From assembly GCF_019977295.1 (NCBI RefSeq), contig NZ_AP024651.1, positions 1,674,001 through 1,738,000 on the forward strand: a stretch of DNA of 64,000 nucleotides. The letters are read 5' to 3'. A program made the translations under genes and the position numbers. The notes beneath the pieces were generated by a model. That model had not been told where the DNA came from. It saw nothing but the letters and a program-made list of their open reading frames with translations, and made no database searches. Source of the stretch: Arthrobacter sp. StoSoilB20 (GTDB lineage: Bacteria > Actinomycetota > Actinomycetes > Actinomycetales > Micrococcaceae). This document shows, piece by piece, positions 33,047-41,266 of this stretch (position 1 is its first letter; the number at the start of each line of letters is the position of its first letter).

Positions 33047-33259
33047 GATTAGCACGGTCCCAAGGGTCCAAACAGGGCAGGATGCTCAATTTCCCGGAGG
33101 GTGGTTGTACCCGATGCGCCTTGTGAGTAGGGTCACAATTAACTCCGGCGAAGGTGCCGGAGGGCCGGTCTGCGGCAGGATCACAAGTCCCGCCAGCGCC
33201 GACGAAAACGAGCCGGAAGGTTGCGATCACCTGTGTTGACGGATCAGGCGGGCAAGGGA

Positions 33260-34420
33260 GTGCACCATGACACTCCGGGCCCAGGACATAGTGCACAAAA
33301 TCCCTTGAGGACTGGTGGCAATCTGCTCCAGTTGGTGTCCCCGGACGGGGAACGGATCAGCCACCCGGAGTTCGATGTTTGGATCAAGGACGTCGGCGAC
33401 GAGCAACTGTGTTCCTTGTTTGAGGACATGACAGTAATCCGCCGCATTGACGCCGAGGCGACGGCGCTCCAACGTCAGGGCGAGTTGGCGCTCTGGCCAC
33501 CGCTCCTTGGCCAGGAAGCGGCCCAGATCGGCTCGAGCCGATCACTCCGAGATGACGACTTTGTCTTCCCGAGCTACCGCGAAAGCGGTGTGGCCTACGT
33601 CCGCGGTGCGCACCTGTCCGAGATCGCCCGCGTTTGGCGGGGCAATGCCTCCTACGGGTGGGACCCGCAGCGCATCAAGCTTGCCACGCCCCAGATCATC
33701 ATCGGGTCCCAAAGCCTGCACGCCACGGGATACGCCATGGGAGTTCAACTCGATGGCGCCAACACGGCTGTACTGGCCTACTTCGGTGATGGCGCCACCA
33801 GCGAAGGCGACGTGAACGAGGCCATGGTGTTCGCCGCCAGCTACCAAGCCCCCGTGGTGTTCTTTTGCCAGAACAACCATTGGGCCATCTCCGAACCTGT
33901 CCGCATACAGTCACACGTGCAACTGGCTGACAGGCCCACTGGATTCGGCATTCCGAGCATCCGGGTGGACGGCAACGACGTCCTTGCTGTCATGGCGGCC
34001 ACGCGTGTGGCACTTGACCGTGCACGCAACGGCGGGGGACCGACCTTTATTGAGGCTGTCACTTACCGCATGGGCCCGCACACCACAGCCGATGACCCCA
34101 CCAGGTACCGTGACCCCATTGAACTCGAAGATTGGGCCGCGAAGGATCCCATCCTCCGGCTGCGCAAGCTCCTTGAAACCAAAGGCCTGCTCACCGAGGA
34201 CGTCGAAGCCCGCGTCAAGGCCAAGGCTGATGCGGTTGCAGCCGAGCTCCGTTCCAGCTGCATCGGGATGCCCGACCCGCAGCCGTTGGAGGTCTTCAAT
34301 CACGTCTACAGCACGCCCAATTCCTGGATCGAACGCCAGAAGGACCATTACTCGCGCTATCTGAACAGTTTCAGCCAGCCAAGCGGGTTCAACCAGCCAG
34401 TCGAGGAAGGTGCGCTCTGA
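33260..34420 (+). CDS. 2-oxoacid dehydrogenase E1 component, alpha subunit
   Basis: 386 aa from the GTG at 33260 (AAGGGA site 3 nt upstream); a TTG at 33221 is a weaker alternative. Thiamine-diphosphate subunit of a heterotetrameric E1. The ThDP motif runs from FGDGATSEGDVNEAM to FFCQNNHWAIS; RMGPHTTADDPTRYR is the phosphorylation-loop segment of the family. Substrate may be pyruvate or branched-chain 2-oxoacids; the Lrp neighbour and the nearby leucine operon favour branched-chain. Stop and next start overlap (TGATG). Confidence 0.9.
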   Translation: MHHDTPGPGHSAQNPLRTGGNLLQLVSPDGERISHPEFDVWIKDVGDEQLCSLFEDMTVIRRIDAEATALQRQGELALWPPLLGQEAAQIGSSRSLRDDDFVFPSYRESGVAYVRGAHLSEIARVWRGNASYGWDPQRIKLATPQIIIGSQSLHATGYAMGVQLDGANTAVLAYFGDGATSEGDVNEAMVFAASYQAPVVFFCQNNHWAISEPVRIQSHVQLADRPTGFGIPSIRVDGNDVLAVMAATRVALDRARNGGGPTFIEAVTYRMGPHTTADDPTRYRDPIELEDWAAKDPILRLRKLLETKGLLTEDVEARVKAKADAVAAELRSSCIGMPDPQPLEVFNHVYSTPNSWIERQKDHYSRYLNSFSQPSGFNQPVEEGAL

Positions 34421-35430
34421 TGTCCAAGCTCACGTTTGCCCGTGCCATCAACGCCGGCCTCCGCAAGTCGCTCGAGAACGATCCCAAAGTTGTCCTCATG
34501 GGTGAGGACATCGGCTCCCTCGGCGGCGTCTTCCGCGTCACCGATGGCCTCCAGAAAGACTTCGGAAAACACCGGGTCATTGATTCCCCTTTGGCGGAGT
34601 CCGGCATTATCGGCACTGCCGTTGGCCTTGCCTACCGGGGCTACCGTCCCGTGTGCGAGATCCAGTTCGATGGATTCATCTACCCTGCCTTCGACCAAAT
34701 CGTCAGCCAGGTAGCAAAGATGCATTACCGCACCCAGGGGCGGGTCAAGATGCCCATCACCATCCGCGTGCCCTTTGGCGGCGGCATTGGATCCCCGGAG
34801 CACCACTCCGAATCACCGGAGGCCTACTTCACCCACACTTCCGGCCTCCGGGTGGTCGCTGTATCCAATCCCCAGGATGCCTACACCATGATCCAGCAGG
34901 CCATAGCTTCGGATGATCCTGTCCTCTACTTCGAACCCAAACGGCGCTATCACGACAAAGGCGACGTCGATGAAACCATCGACCTCTCCACGGCCCTTCC
35001 GATGGACAAGGCTGCCGTGGTCAGCGCCGGTTCCGATGTGACGCTGGTGGCGTACGGCCCCTTGGTGAAAACCGCCAAGGATGCCGCGATGGCAGCAGCG
35101 GATGAGGGCGTCTCCGTGGAGGTGATCGACCTCCGTTCGCTGGCCCCCGTTGACTACCCTGTAGTGGAAGCCTCCGTCCGGAAGACCGGCCGCTTGGTCA
35201 TTACCCACGAGGCCGGCCAGTCCGGTGGCCTCGGCGCGGAAATAGCCGCGAGCATCACTGAGCGTTGCTTCCATTACCTGGAGTCTGCTCCCGTCCGCAT
35301 CACGGGCTTTGATGTGCCCTACCCCTACTCCAAGCTCGAGATGCACCACCTGCCGGATCTGGACCGGATCCTCGACGGCGTCGATCGCGCCTTGGGCCGC
35401 CCCAACTCGCTGAGTGGACTGGAAGGATGA
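34420..35430 (+). CDS. 2-oxoacid dehydrogenase E1 component, beta subunit
   Basis: 336 aa, complete transketolase-type Pyr and C-terminal domains. LMGEDIGSLGGVFRVTDGL at the start, EIQFDGFIYPAFDQIVSQ, PFGGGIGSPEHHSESPEAYF, and VLYFEPKRRYH are typical of E1beta. Forms alpha2beta2 with the upstream product. Translationally coupled on both sides (TGATG before, ATGA after), which fits fixed stoichiometry in the complex. Confidence 0.93.
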   Translation: MSKLTFARAINAGLRKSLENDPKVVLMGEDIGSLGGVFRVTDGLQKDFGKHRVIDSPLAESGIIGTAVGLAYRGYRPVCEIQFDGFIYPAFDQIVSQVAKMHYRTQGRVKMPITIRVPFGGGIGSPEHHSESPEAYFTHTSGLRVVAVSNPQDAYTMIQQAIASDDPVLYFEPKRRYHDKGDVDETIDLSTALPMDKAAVVSAGSDVTLVAYGPLVKTAKDAAMAAADEGVSVEVIDLRSLAPVDYPVVEASVRKTGRLVITHEAGQSGGLGAEIAASITERCFHYLESAPVRITGFDVPYPYSKLEMHHLPDLDRILDGVDRALGRPNSLSGLEG

Positions 35431-36827
35431 ACCTCACCATGATCAAGGAATTCAAGCTGCCGGATCTTGGTGAAGGCCTGACGGAATCGGAAATCCTCAG
35501 CTGGAAGGTTGCGGTGGGGGACACCGTCACGCTGAACCAGGTCATTGCCGAGGTGGAAACAGCCAAGGCTGTTGTGGAGCTGCCCTCACCCTTCGCCGGA
35601 GTGGTGGCCCAACTCCATGAGCAACCCGGCACGGTGGTGGAAGTCGGCAAGCCGATCGTCTCCTTCGAGGTGGACGACGCCGGGTCCTCCAGCGGGGGAG
35701 GCGCGGCGGACGCTGCCGGTGGGTCAGCCGGCGGGGCCTCTGTGAAAGGTGCACCGGCCACTGCCGCTGCCGAAGCTGTGGGGAGTCCGGCAAAACGTGA
35801 GCCGAACCTGGTGGGCTACGGCGCCGTCGTCGAACATTCAGGCCGGCCCGCTCGGCGTGCCCGCGGCCAGGTCCAGGAAATAAAGCCGCAATCGCCTGCT
35901 ACCCCGGCGATTTCGGGGCCGGCAGCCTCGCCCCAGGCAGAAGCCGCAGTCTCCGAGCGTCCCCGATCCACCCCGCCGGTCCGAAAGCTTGCCCGCGATC
36001 TCGGAATCGAACTTGAACGCATCTCCGGTACCGGACCGGGTGGGCTCATCACCCGCGATGACGTCCTGGATTTCTCCGGAGCTTCGTCGGCTGCCGCGCA
36101 AGCTCAAGTTCCCCCTGCCGAAGGCGGGCGCGAAACCCGGACACCGATCAAGGGGGTCCGGAAGTTCACGGCCGCGGCCATGGTCCAAAGCGCTTTCACT
36201 GCGCCCCACGTGACAGAGTTCCTGACCGTTGACGTCACCGCAACCATGGAGTTGTTGGCCAAGCTCAAGGGCAACAGGTCTTTCGAAGGCTTCAAGTTGA
36301 CTCCGCTGACCATCGCCGCCAAAGCTGTCCTCGTGGCGTTGCGGAACAACCCCACGCTGAATTCGCGCTGGGACGAGGCCAGCCACGAGATCGTCCAGTT
36401 CAACTACGTCAACCTGGGCATCGCCGCAGCAACGCCGCGAGGCCTGACGGTTCCGAACATCAAGGATGCGGACAGGATGTCGTTGCGGGAGCTTTCCACA
36501 GCGCTGACGGAACTGACTGATACCGCCCGTGCGGGCAAGACCTCCCCGGGCGACCTGTCCGGCGGGACCATCTCGATCACCAACATCGGCGTGTTTGGCA
36601 TCGACGCCGGGACTCCCATCCTGAACCCCGGGGAGGCTGCCATTGTTGCCCTGGGCGCGGTAAGGAAGGCGCCCTGGGTGGTCAATGACGAACTCGCCGT
36701 CCGCCAGGTCATGTCCCTCAGCCTGTCCTTCGACCACCGCTTGGTGGACGGTGAACAGGGATCACGGTTCCTTGCGGACCTTGGCGCCATTCTGGCCGAC
36801 CCCGCCATGGTCATGACCATGATCTAG
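35427..36827 (+). CDS. Dihydrolipoyl acyltransferase E2 component
   Basis: 466 aa. One N-terminal lipoyl domain (lipoyl-Lys K47 in EVETAKAVVELPSP), an Ala/Pro/Gly linker, a peripheral-subunit-binding domain (VRKLARDLGIELERISGTG), then the catalytic domain ending with the active-site FDHRLVDGEQGSRFL. It transfers the acyl group from E1 to CoA. No E3 gene is in the operon, so dihydrolipoamide dehydrogenase must come from elsewhere. A hairpin terminator follows. Confidence 0.93.
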   Translation: MNLTMIKEFKLPDLGEGLTESEILSWKVAVGDTVTLNQVIAEVETAKAVVELPSPFAGVVAQLHEQPGTVVEVGKPIVSFEVDDAGSSSGGGAADAAGGSAGGASVKGAPATAAAEAVGSPAKREPNLVGYGAVVEHSGRPARRARGQVQEIKPQSPATPAISGPAASPQAEAAVSERPRSTPPVRKLARDLGIELERISGTGPGGLITRDDVLDFSGASSAAAQAQVPPAEGGRETRTPIKGVRKFTAAAMVQSAFTAPHVTEFLTVDVTATMELLAKLKGNRSFEGFKLTPLTIAAKAVLVALRNNPTLNSRWDEASHEIVQFNYVNLGIAAATPRGLTVPNIKDADRMSLRELSTALTELTDTARAGKTSPGDLSGGTISITNIGVFGIDAGTPILNPGEAAIVALGAVRKAPWVVNDELAVRQVMSLSLSFDHRLVDGEQGSRFLADLGAILADPAMVMTMI

Positions 36828-36847
36828 CGGTACCGAAGCTGCGCCGG

Positions 36848-36894
36848 CCCATCCCTTTACGAGTGCTTGCAGGAAACTGCAGTTAAGGGATGGG
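36848..36894. terminator. Hairpin between E2 gene and the epimerase gene
   Basis: Outer arms CCCATCCCTT/AAGGGATGGG, inner TGCAG/CTGCA closed by GAAA. It sits between two convergent genes. No strong T-run on either side. Confidence 0.65.
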
Positions 36895-36904
36895 TCGTCG
36901 CGCG

Positions 36905-37777
36905 TCAGTCCTCGGTGGGAGTAGTGCGGTTGGAATGGACTGCCCGCCAGCTGTGCTCTGGTTCGAAGCCCAGGAGCCTGCGGGCTTTGTCGATCGACAA
37001 CATGGTTTCGTGCTCGCCCAGTTCCTTGAGGATCTCGACGCCGGGAAAGACTTCCGCCGCCAACTCCGCGCTGCTGCGACTCATCACGGTGTCGGCTGCG
37101 GCGATGATGAAAGCCTCGAACCCCGGTTCGGCATGTTCCAGGGCCCTGACCACTGCCAGTGCGCCATCCCGGGCGTCGATGTAGCCCCACAGATTCCATT
37201 TACGCAGTGTTGCCTCGGAGTCGAAGGACGGGAAGGCATCGTAGTCCTCGGGGTCCATGACGTTGGAGAACCGCAGCGCCGTGATGCTTAGTTCCGGATC
37301 CCACCGAGTGAGCTGGATGGCCATCTGCTCCTCAAGATGCTTCACCAGCGAGTAAGTGCTCTCCGGCCGTGCCGCATACTCTTCATCCACGGGAATGTAC
37401 GGAGGGGCGATGTCGAAGGGGAGTCCAAGCACTGTTTCGCTGGAGGCATACACCACCTTCTTGATGCCCGCCCGCCGTGCAGCCTGGAACACGTTGTAGG
37501 TAGAGACCATGTTGTTCTCGAAGATCGCGGCGTCGGGAGCCAGTCCCGGTGCGGGGACGGCGGCCAGGTGAACAATGGCATCCAGGCCGTCGTGTTGATC
37601 GTCCAAGCCCAGGACTACATCAAGGACCTGCCCATAATTGCGGAGATCCACTGCGACGTATCCCTTGCCGCGGGTTCCGGTGCGGTCCAAGTTCAGTACC
37701 TGGTGGCCATCCTGCGTGAGCCGGCGGACCACGCTCCTGCCCAGTTTTCCGCTTCCGCCGGTGACGGCAATCCTCAT
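36905..37777 (-). CDS. NAD(P)-dependent epimerase/dehydratase (extended SDR)
   Basis: 290 aa. Rossmann start MRIAVTGGSGKLGRSVVRRL with the TGxxGxxG motif, YASSETVLG for the Ser, and active-site YxxxK as TYSLVK. HLAAVPAPG matches nucleotide-sugar epimerase-like SDRs. An AGGAGA site precedes the ATG. It is divergent from the TetR gene at 38011 with a 233-bp gap, so it might share control from the ATAGACC palindrome. Substrate unknown. Confidence 0.87.
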   Translation of the reverse strand: MRIAVTGGSGKLGRSVVRRLTQDGHQVLNLDRTGTRGKGYVAVDLRNYGQVLDVVLGLDDQHDGLDAIVHLAAVPAPGLAPDAAIFENNMVSTYNVFQAARRAGIKKVVYASSETVLGLPFDIAPPYIPVDEEYAARPESTYSLVKHLEEQMAIQLTRWDPELSITALRFSNVMDPEDYDAFPSFDSEATLRKWNLWGYIDARDGALAVVRALEHAEPGFEAFIIAAADTVMSRSSAELAAEVFPGVEILKELGEHETMLSIDKARRLLGFEPEHSWRAVHSNRTTPTED

Positions 37778-37987
37778 GGGTTTCTCCTTTGCATCGGTGG
37801 TCCATGGACCCTGCTGCGTCGAATGCGGTCGGTTGCTTCTCTGCGTCGATTCGCCAGGGCTTCGAATTTCAGCCTAGGGGAGCCGCGGCAGAAAACATCC
37901 TCCCAAGCTGGCCCTGGCAGTCCTAGGCATGCCGAAGCCAACCAAGGGGACAAAATATCCGGTGAAGGGCGCCATTAGGAAAAATAT

Positions 37988-38001
37988 ATAGACCGGTCTA
38001 T
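37988..38001. promoter_or_regulatory. 14-bp palindromic operator at the TetR promoter
   Basis: Perfect palindrome ATAGACCGGTCTAT. Its right end overlaps the -10-like TATTAT (37999-38004), which lies 6 nt before the tetR ATG at 38011. A repressor bound here would block the promoter, so autoregulation by the following TetR protein is likely. Confidence 0.75.
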
Positions 38002-38010
38002 TATTTTTCC
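37999..38010 (+). promoter_or_regulatory. -10 box of leaderless tetR-fusion transcript
   Basis: TATTAT followed by exactly 6 nt and the ATG at 38011; no ribosome site. Confidence 0.6.
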
Positions 38011-38610
38011 ATGGCATCAAAAGGAAACCTCACCAAAGCGCGGCTCGCGGAGTCAATGCTCGAACTCATCCAGACCAACGGCTACAGCGGAACAGGGCTT
38101 AATGCCGTGATCGAACATGCCGCGGCCCCGAAGGGATCGATCTATTTCCACTTCCCCGACGGGAAGGAGGGACTTGGCGTCGCGGCGGTCGAACTCGCCG
38201 CAAAGCAGTTCGAGACGCTGATAACTGAAGCGGCAGTGTCGGCAGGCAGTGCCGCCGGGGCCGCCCGGGCTGCCATCGAGGCGCTGGCTTCCCTTGTCAG
38301 CGGAAGCAACTTCCGGCTGGGTTGCCCGGTCTCTGTAGTCACTTTGGAGATGGGTGCGGAGAACGAGCGGCTGAGGGGGGCTTGCGCGGCTGCCTTCGAA
38401 TCCTGGATTGCCCCCACGTCCGCGCTCCTGGAGGCCAATGGTATTGACGCCGCCGAAGCCCGGTCCCTGGCAACCGTTGTTGTGTCGATGATCGAAGGGG
38501 CGGTGATCCTCTCCCGTGCCATGCAGAGCACCCAGCCCTTGCTTTCGGCCGCAGACGTCGTCGCAGAACTCATTGATCAGCGCTGCAAAGCCACCGGGGG
38601 AGCGCGATGA
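38011..38610 (+). CDS. TetR-family repressor (LmrA/YxaF-like)
   Basis: 199 aa. N-terminal helix-turn-helix (ESMLELIQTNGYSGTGLNAVI, APKGSIYFHFPDGKEGLG) has the GSIYFHFP wording of the LmrA/YxaF subgroup; the C-terminal domain (GCPVSVVTLEM) fits TetR_C proteins of this group. Leaderless, with a palindromic operator over its -10 box. ATGA overlap couples it to the downstream fusion gene, so that gene is its most likely target. Inducer unknown. Confidence 0.9.
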   Translation: MASKGNLTKARLAESMLELIQTNGYSGTGLNAVIEHAAAPKGSIYFHFPDGKEGLGVAAVELAAKQFETLITEAAVSAGSAAGAARAAIEALASLVSGSNFRLGCPVSVVTLEMGAENERLRGACAAAFESWIAPTSALLEANGIDAAEARSLATVVVSMIEGAVILSRAMQSTQPLLSAADVVAELIDQRCKATGGAR

Positions 38611-40463
38611 CCTCGAATGAAAAGCCCCGCCATGCCTTGGTCTTCGGCGCCTCGGGTATGGTCGGCCGGCACCTTGTCCTTACCCTTGCCGAAGCCGGCG
38701 CGCACGTCACGGCAGCAGTGCGAACCGCCGCCTCCGGAGCACGTGTCCAGCGCTGGGCAAGGGAGCATGGCCTCGCGCAGGGCATCAGCACGGCGATCGT
38801 CGACTTCGATTCCGCCGGGATCATCGTCGGTGACCCAGCGGCATTCGAATTGGTCACCGAAATCCACAACTGCGCCGGATCGTACCGGTTTGGGATGACT
38901 GCCGGGGAGGCGCGCCAAGCGAACGTTGGCATCGTCGAGAAGCTGATCGACTTCGCCGCGGAACTGCCCAATCTTCGGCGCGTGGTCCATGTGTCGGGCT
39001 ACCGGGTTGGCGGACAGGACCCGGCGACCGTGCCATGGTCCGATGACCATCGCGACGCGTTGTACAAGGAACTTGGCGCGTACGAGGCATCAAAGGTCGA
39101 ATCCGACGCCATTTTCCAGGCCAGGGCCCTTGAACGCGGAGTGCCCTGGACCCTGGTCAATCCATCCAGCGTGATCGGTGACAGCGTGACCGGTGAGTCC
39201 GATCAGCTCATCGGGCTGGCATCCACCATTGAGCAAATCCACAACGGCACCGTTGCCGCATTGCCGGGAAACCAACGGACATTCCTTCCGGTGGTCACTG
39301 TCGACTACCTGGCGGCCTTCATGACGGCCGCAGCTGTAGATCCCACCGCTGCCGGCAAGTCATATTGGATTCTCGACGACGCCACCCCGCCACTGGCAGA
39401 CCTGCTCACCCATGTGGGCGAACATCTTGGCGCGAAGGTCCCGCGGGTCAGGATGCCGGTCAGTGTGATCAAGCGGCTCCCGCAGCGGATCACCAAGGCC
39501 GATCCCGAGACGCTCACGTTCATGTCCGAGGACCGCTATCCCACCGGATCCGCCATCGAACTGGCAGGCAAGCATGGAATCCGCATGCCAGACGTGCTGG
39601 TCGCCTTGGAGCGCTGGGCCGACTACCTGGCTGCGCATCGGTTTGGCACCGTCTCAGGTGCTGGCCGTCGTTTCGTCAACGTTGGTGGCCTGAGGACCTT
39701 CGAACTGGGCGCGGCCAGCTCCAGCAGGGTTGTCTTTCCCGGCTTGCCGGTCAATGCAGACACATGGGCCGACGTCGCATCCGGGATCGGCGCACGCGTT
39801 CTCGACCTGCCCGGGCTCGGCCTCAGCGGTGGATCGGGCATTCAGGACTGGGAGCAGTGGCTGCCCGCTGTCCTGGGTGGCGAACCCGCCGACCTCATCG
39901 GCCACTCCATCGGAGCGGCTGCGGCAGTGGTGGCTGCTGATCGGTTCCCCGGGCAGGTCAAGTCCCTCACACTGATCGCACCATTCTTCCTCCAGCCCCG
40001 AAAGGGCGCATTGGCCAGGGTGCAACCTCTCGCGCGCACCTACCTCCGGCACACCGGCTCCACCCGACTCTCGCATCAGCTAACAGGATCGGGCGGGTAC
40101 GCCACAGCCCTTGAGTCCAGCGTCAGCGACCTCAAACGAAGCCGCGGCAGGAGGGTGGCTGAGCACCTCGCCCATGCCGGGTCCAAGCATTGGCGCGCCG
40201 AACTCCAGGACGCGCTGTGGCGATTCAGCGGCAGTGTCCGCATCATCACGGGAAGCGATGACCCCATCGCCCCGGAGATGGTTGAGCGCCTTGAATCACT
40301 TCCGCAGGTCCAGCTGATCCGGGTACCGGGTGCAGGGCACCATCCGCAACTGACCCATGGCGGGGATCTCATCGCCCTCCTCCAGGGTGCACTCACGTTT
40401 GGGGTCCACTCGCATCAGGGGTTCCATCGCACCGCCAAGGCGGCCGGTCCGGCTGCGTCATGA
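38607..40463 (+). CDS. Reductase/epimerase-alpha/beta-hydrolase fusion protein
   Basis: 618 aa. Residues 1-345: extended SDR/NmrA-like domain with FGASGMVGRHLVLTL, NCAGSYRFGM, VVHVSGYRVGG, YEASKVESDAIF (YxxxK variant) and VPWTLVNPSSVIGD, closest in wording to thioester-reductase and steroid-dehydrogenase-like SDRs. Residues about 355-600: an alpha/beta-hydrolase with VFPGLPVNADTW, LDLPGLGLSGG, nucleophile elbow GHSIGAAAAV, late Asp in ITGSDDPIAPE and His in VPGAGHHPQL. Coupled to tetR by ATGA. It may reduce or oxidise and then hydrolyse one substrate, or act as a detoxifier; no direct evidence. Confidence 0.82.
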   Translation: MTSNEKPRHALVFGASGMVGRHLVLTLAEAGAHVTAAVRTAASGARVQRWAREHGLAQGISTAIVDFDSAGIIVGDPAAFELVTEIHNCAGSYRFGMTAGEARQANVGIVEKLIDFAAELPNLRRVVHVSGYRVGGQDPATVPWSDDHRDALYKELGAYEASKVESDAIFQARALERGVPWTLVNPSSVIGDSVTGESDQLIGLASTIEQIHNGTVAALPGNQRTFLPVVTVDYLAAFMTAAAVDPTAAGKSYWILDDATPPLADLLTHVGEHLGAKVPRVRMPVSVIKRLPQRITKADPETLTFMSEDRYPTGSAIELAGKHGIRMPDVLVALERWADYLAAHRFGTVSGAGRRFVNVGGLRTFELGAASSSRVVFPGLPVNADTWADVASGIGARVLDLPGLGLSGGSGIQDWEQWLPAVLGGEPADLIGHSIGAAAAVVAADRFPGQVKSLTLIAPFFLQPRKGALARVQPLARTYLRHTGSTRLSHQLTGSGGYATALESSVSDLKRSRGRRVAEHLAHAGSKHWRAELQDALWRFSGSVRIITGSDDPIAPEMVERLESLPQVQLIRVPGAGHHPQLTHGGDLIALLQGALTFGVHSHQGFHRTAKAAGPAAS

Positions 40464-40492
40464 GGTGACTCAGCGGTTGGACGAGCAGGTAA

Positions 40493-41125
40493 TTACGCCG
40501 GCACGAGGGCAGCCAGGGCCATCTGTTCGAGGATGGGCCTGGCTGACTTCACGGCAATTTTCCTCCCGTGGTGGCGCACCGAGTGGGGTGTGGAGTTGAT
40601 AAGGCCGAAGGCTGCATGAGCCCGGACCCGAAGGCCGGGGACATCGGCGTCGGTGTGGAGGCGGGCAAGGACGTCTACCCACGTTTCGACGTAACTGCGC
40701 TGGAGCGACCTGACTTCGGCCTGGTCGGTGTCACTGAGGCTTCCGAAGTCCCGGTCCTGAACGCGGATGACGTCAGGGTTGCTGAGCGCGAAGTCGACCT
40801 GGAATTGGATCAATCCCTTCAGCGCGGACAGGGGGTCCTCCGCTTCGGATACCACCTTTGACCCGCCGTCCAACAGGTCCCGGCTGACGCTGAGCAGCAG
40901 CTCTCCGAGGACCGCCTGCTTGCCTGGAAAGTGCCGGTAGACGGCGGGTCCGCTGACTCCCGCTGCTGCGCCAAGATCTTCAAGGGACACGCGGGTAAAA
41001 CCGTTCTCCGCAAAGAGTCCGGCGGCCGCGGACAACAGGGCCAGTCGCCGGAGCTCCTTGGCCTGCCCCCGCTGCGTTGCAGCGGCACGGGTGCCGTTGT
41101 TGCTTGCTTCCGGACCTCCGGTCAC
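40493..41125 (-). CDS. TetR-family regulator of the acyl-CoA carboxylase operon
   Basis: 210 aa. Helix-turn-helix region AAAGLFAENGFTRVSLEDLG and VSGPAVYRHFPGKQAVLGEL; C-terminal domain of the type found with branched-chain acyl-CoA carboxylase operons (SACE_7040-like, as I recall). GTG start with perfect AGGAGG. Divergent from the seven-gene operon, with two overlapping inverted repeats in the shared promoter region, so it very likely represses that operon and itself, with an acyl-CoA as probable inducer. Confidence 0.9.
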   Translation of the reverse strand: MTGGPEASNNGTRAAATQRGQAKELRRLALLSAAAGLFAENGFTRVSLEDLGAAAGVSGPAVYRHFPGKQAVLGELLLSVSRDLLDGGSKVVSEAEDPLSALKGLIQFQVDFALSNPDVIRVQDRDFGSLSDTDQAEVRSLQRSYVETWVDVLARLHTDADVPGLRVRAHAAFGLINSTPHSVRHHGRKIAVKSARPILEQMALAALVPA

Positions 41126-41200
41126 TTTTCCTCCTAAGTGCCAGTGCCGGACCCAACCCCTGCTGGTTCGGCTGTGCTGGACATCACAGTTAATAAAGAC

Positions 41201-41236
41201 TAACCTAAATTTCAGTTACGTGGCACTAACCGAAAT
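41201..41236. promoter_or_regulatory. Overlapping inverted repeats, probable TetR operator
   Basis: Repeat 1: ATTTC-A-GTTA, 8-nt spacer, TAAC-C-GAAAT (41209-41236). Repeat 2: TAAC-CT-AAATTT-CA-GTTA (41201-41218), sharing one half-site. They sit in the gap between the TetR gene and the carboxyltransferase gene. Confidence 0.7.
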
Positions 41237-41266
41237 GGCCTGCGGCCGGGAATGGAACAGGGGTCG

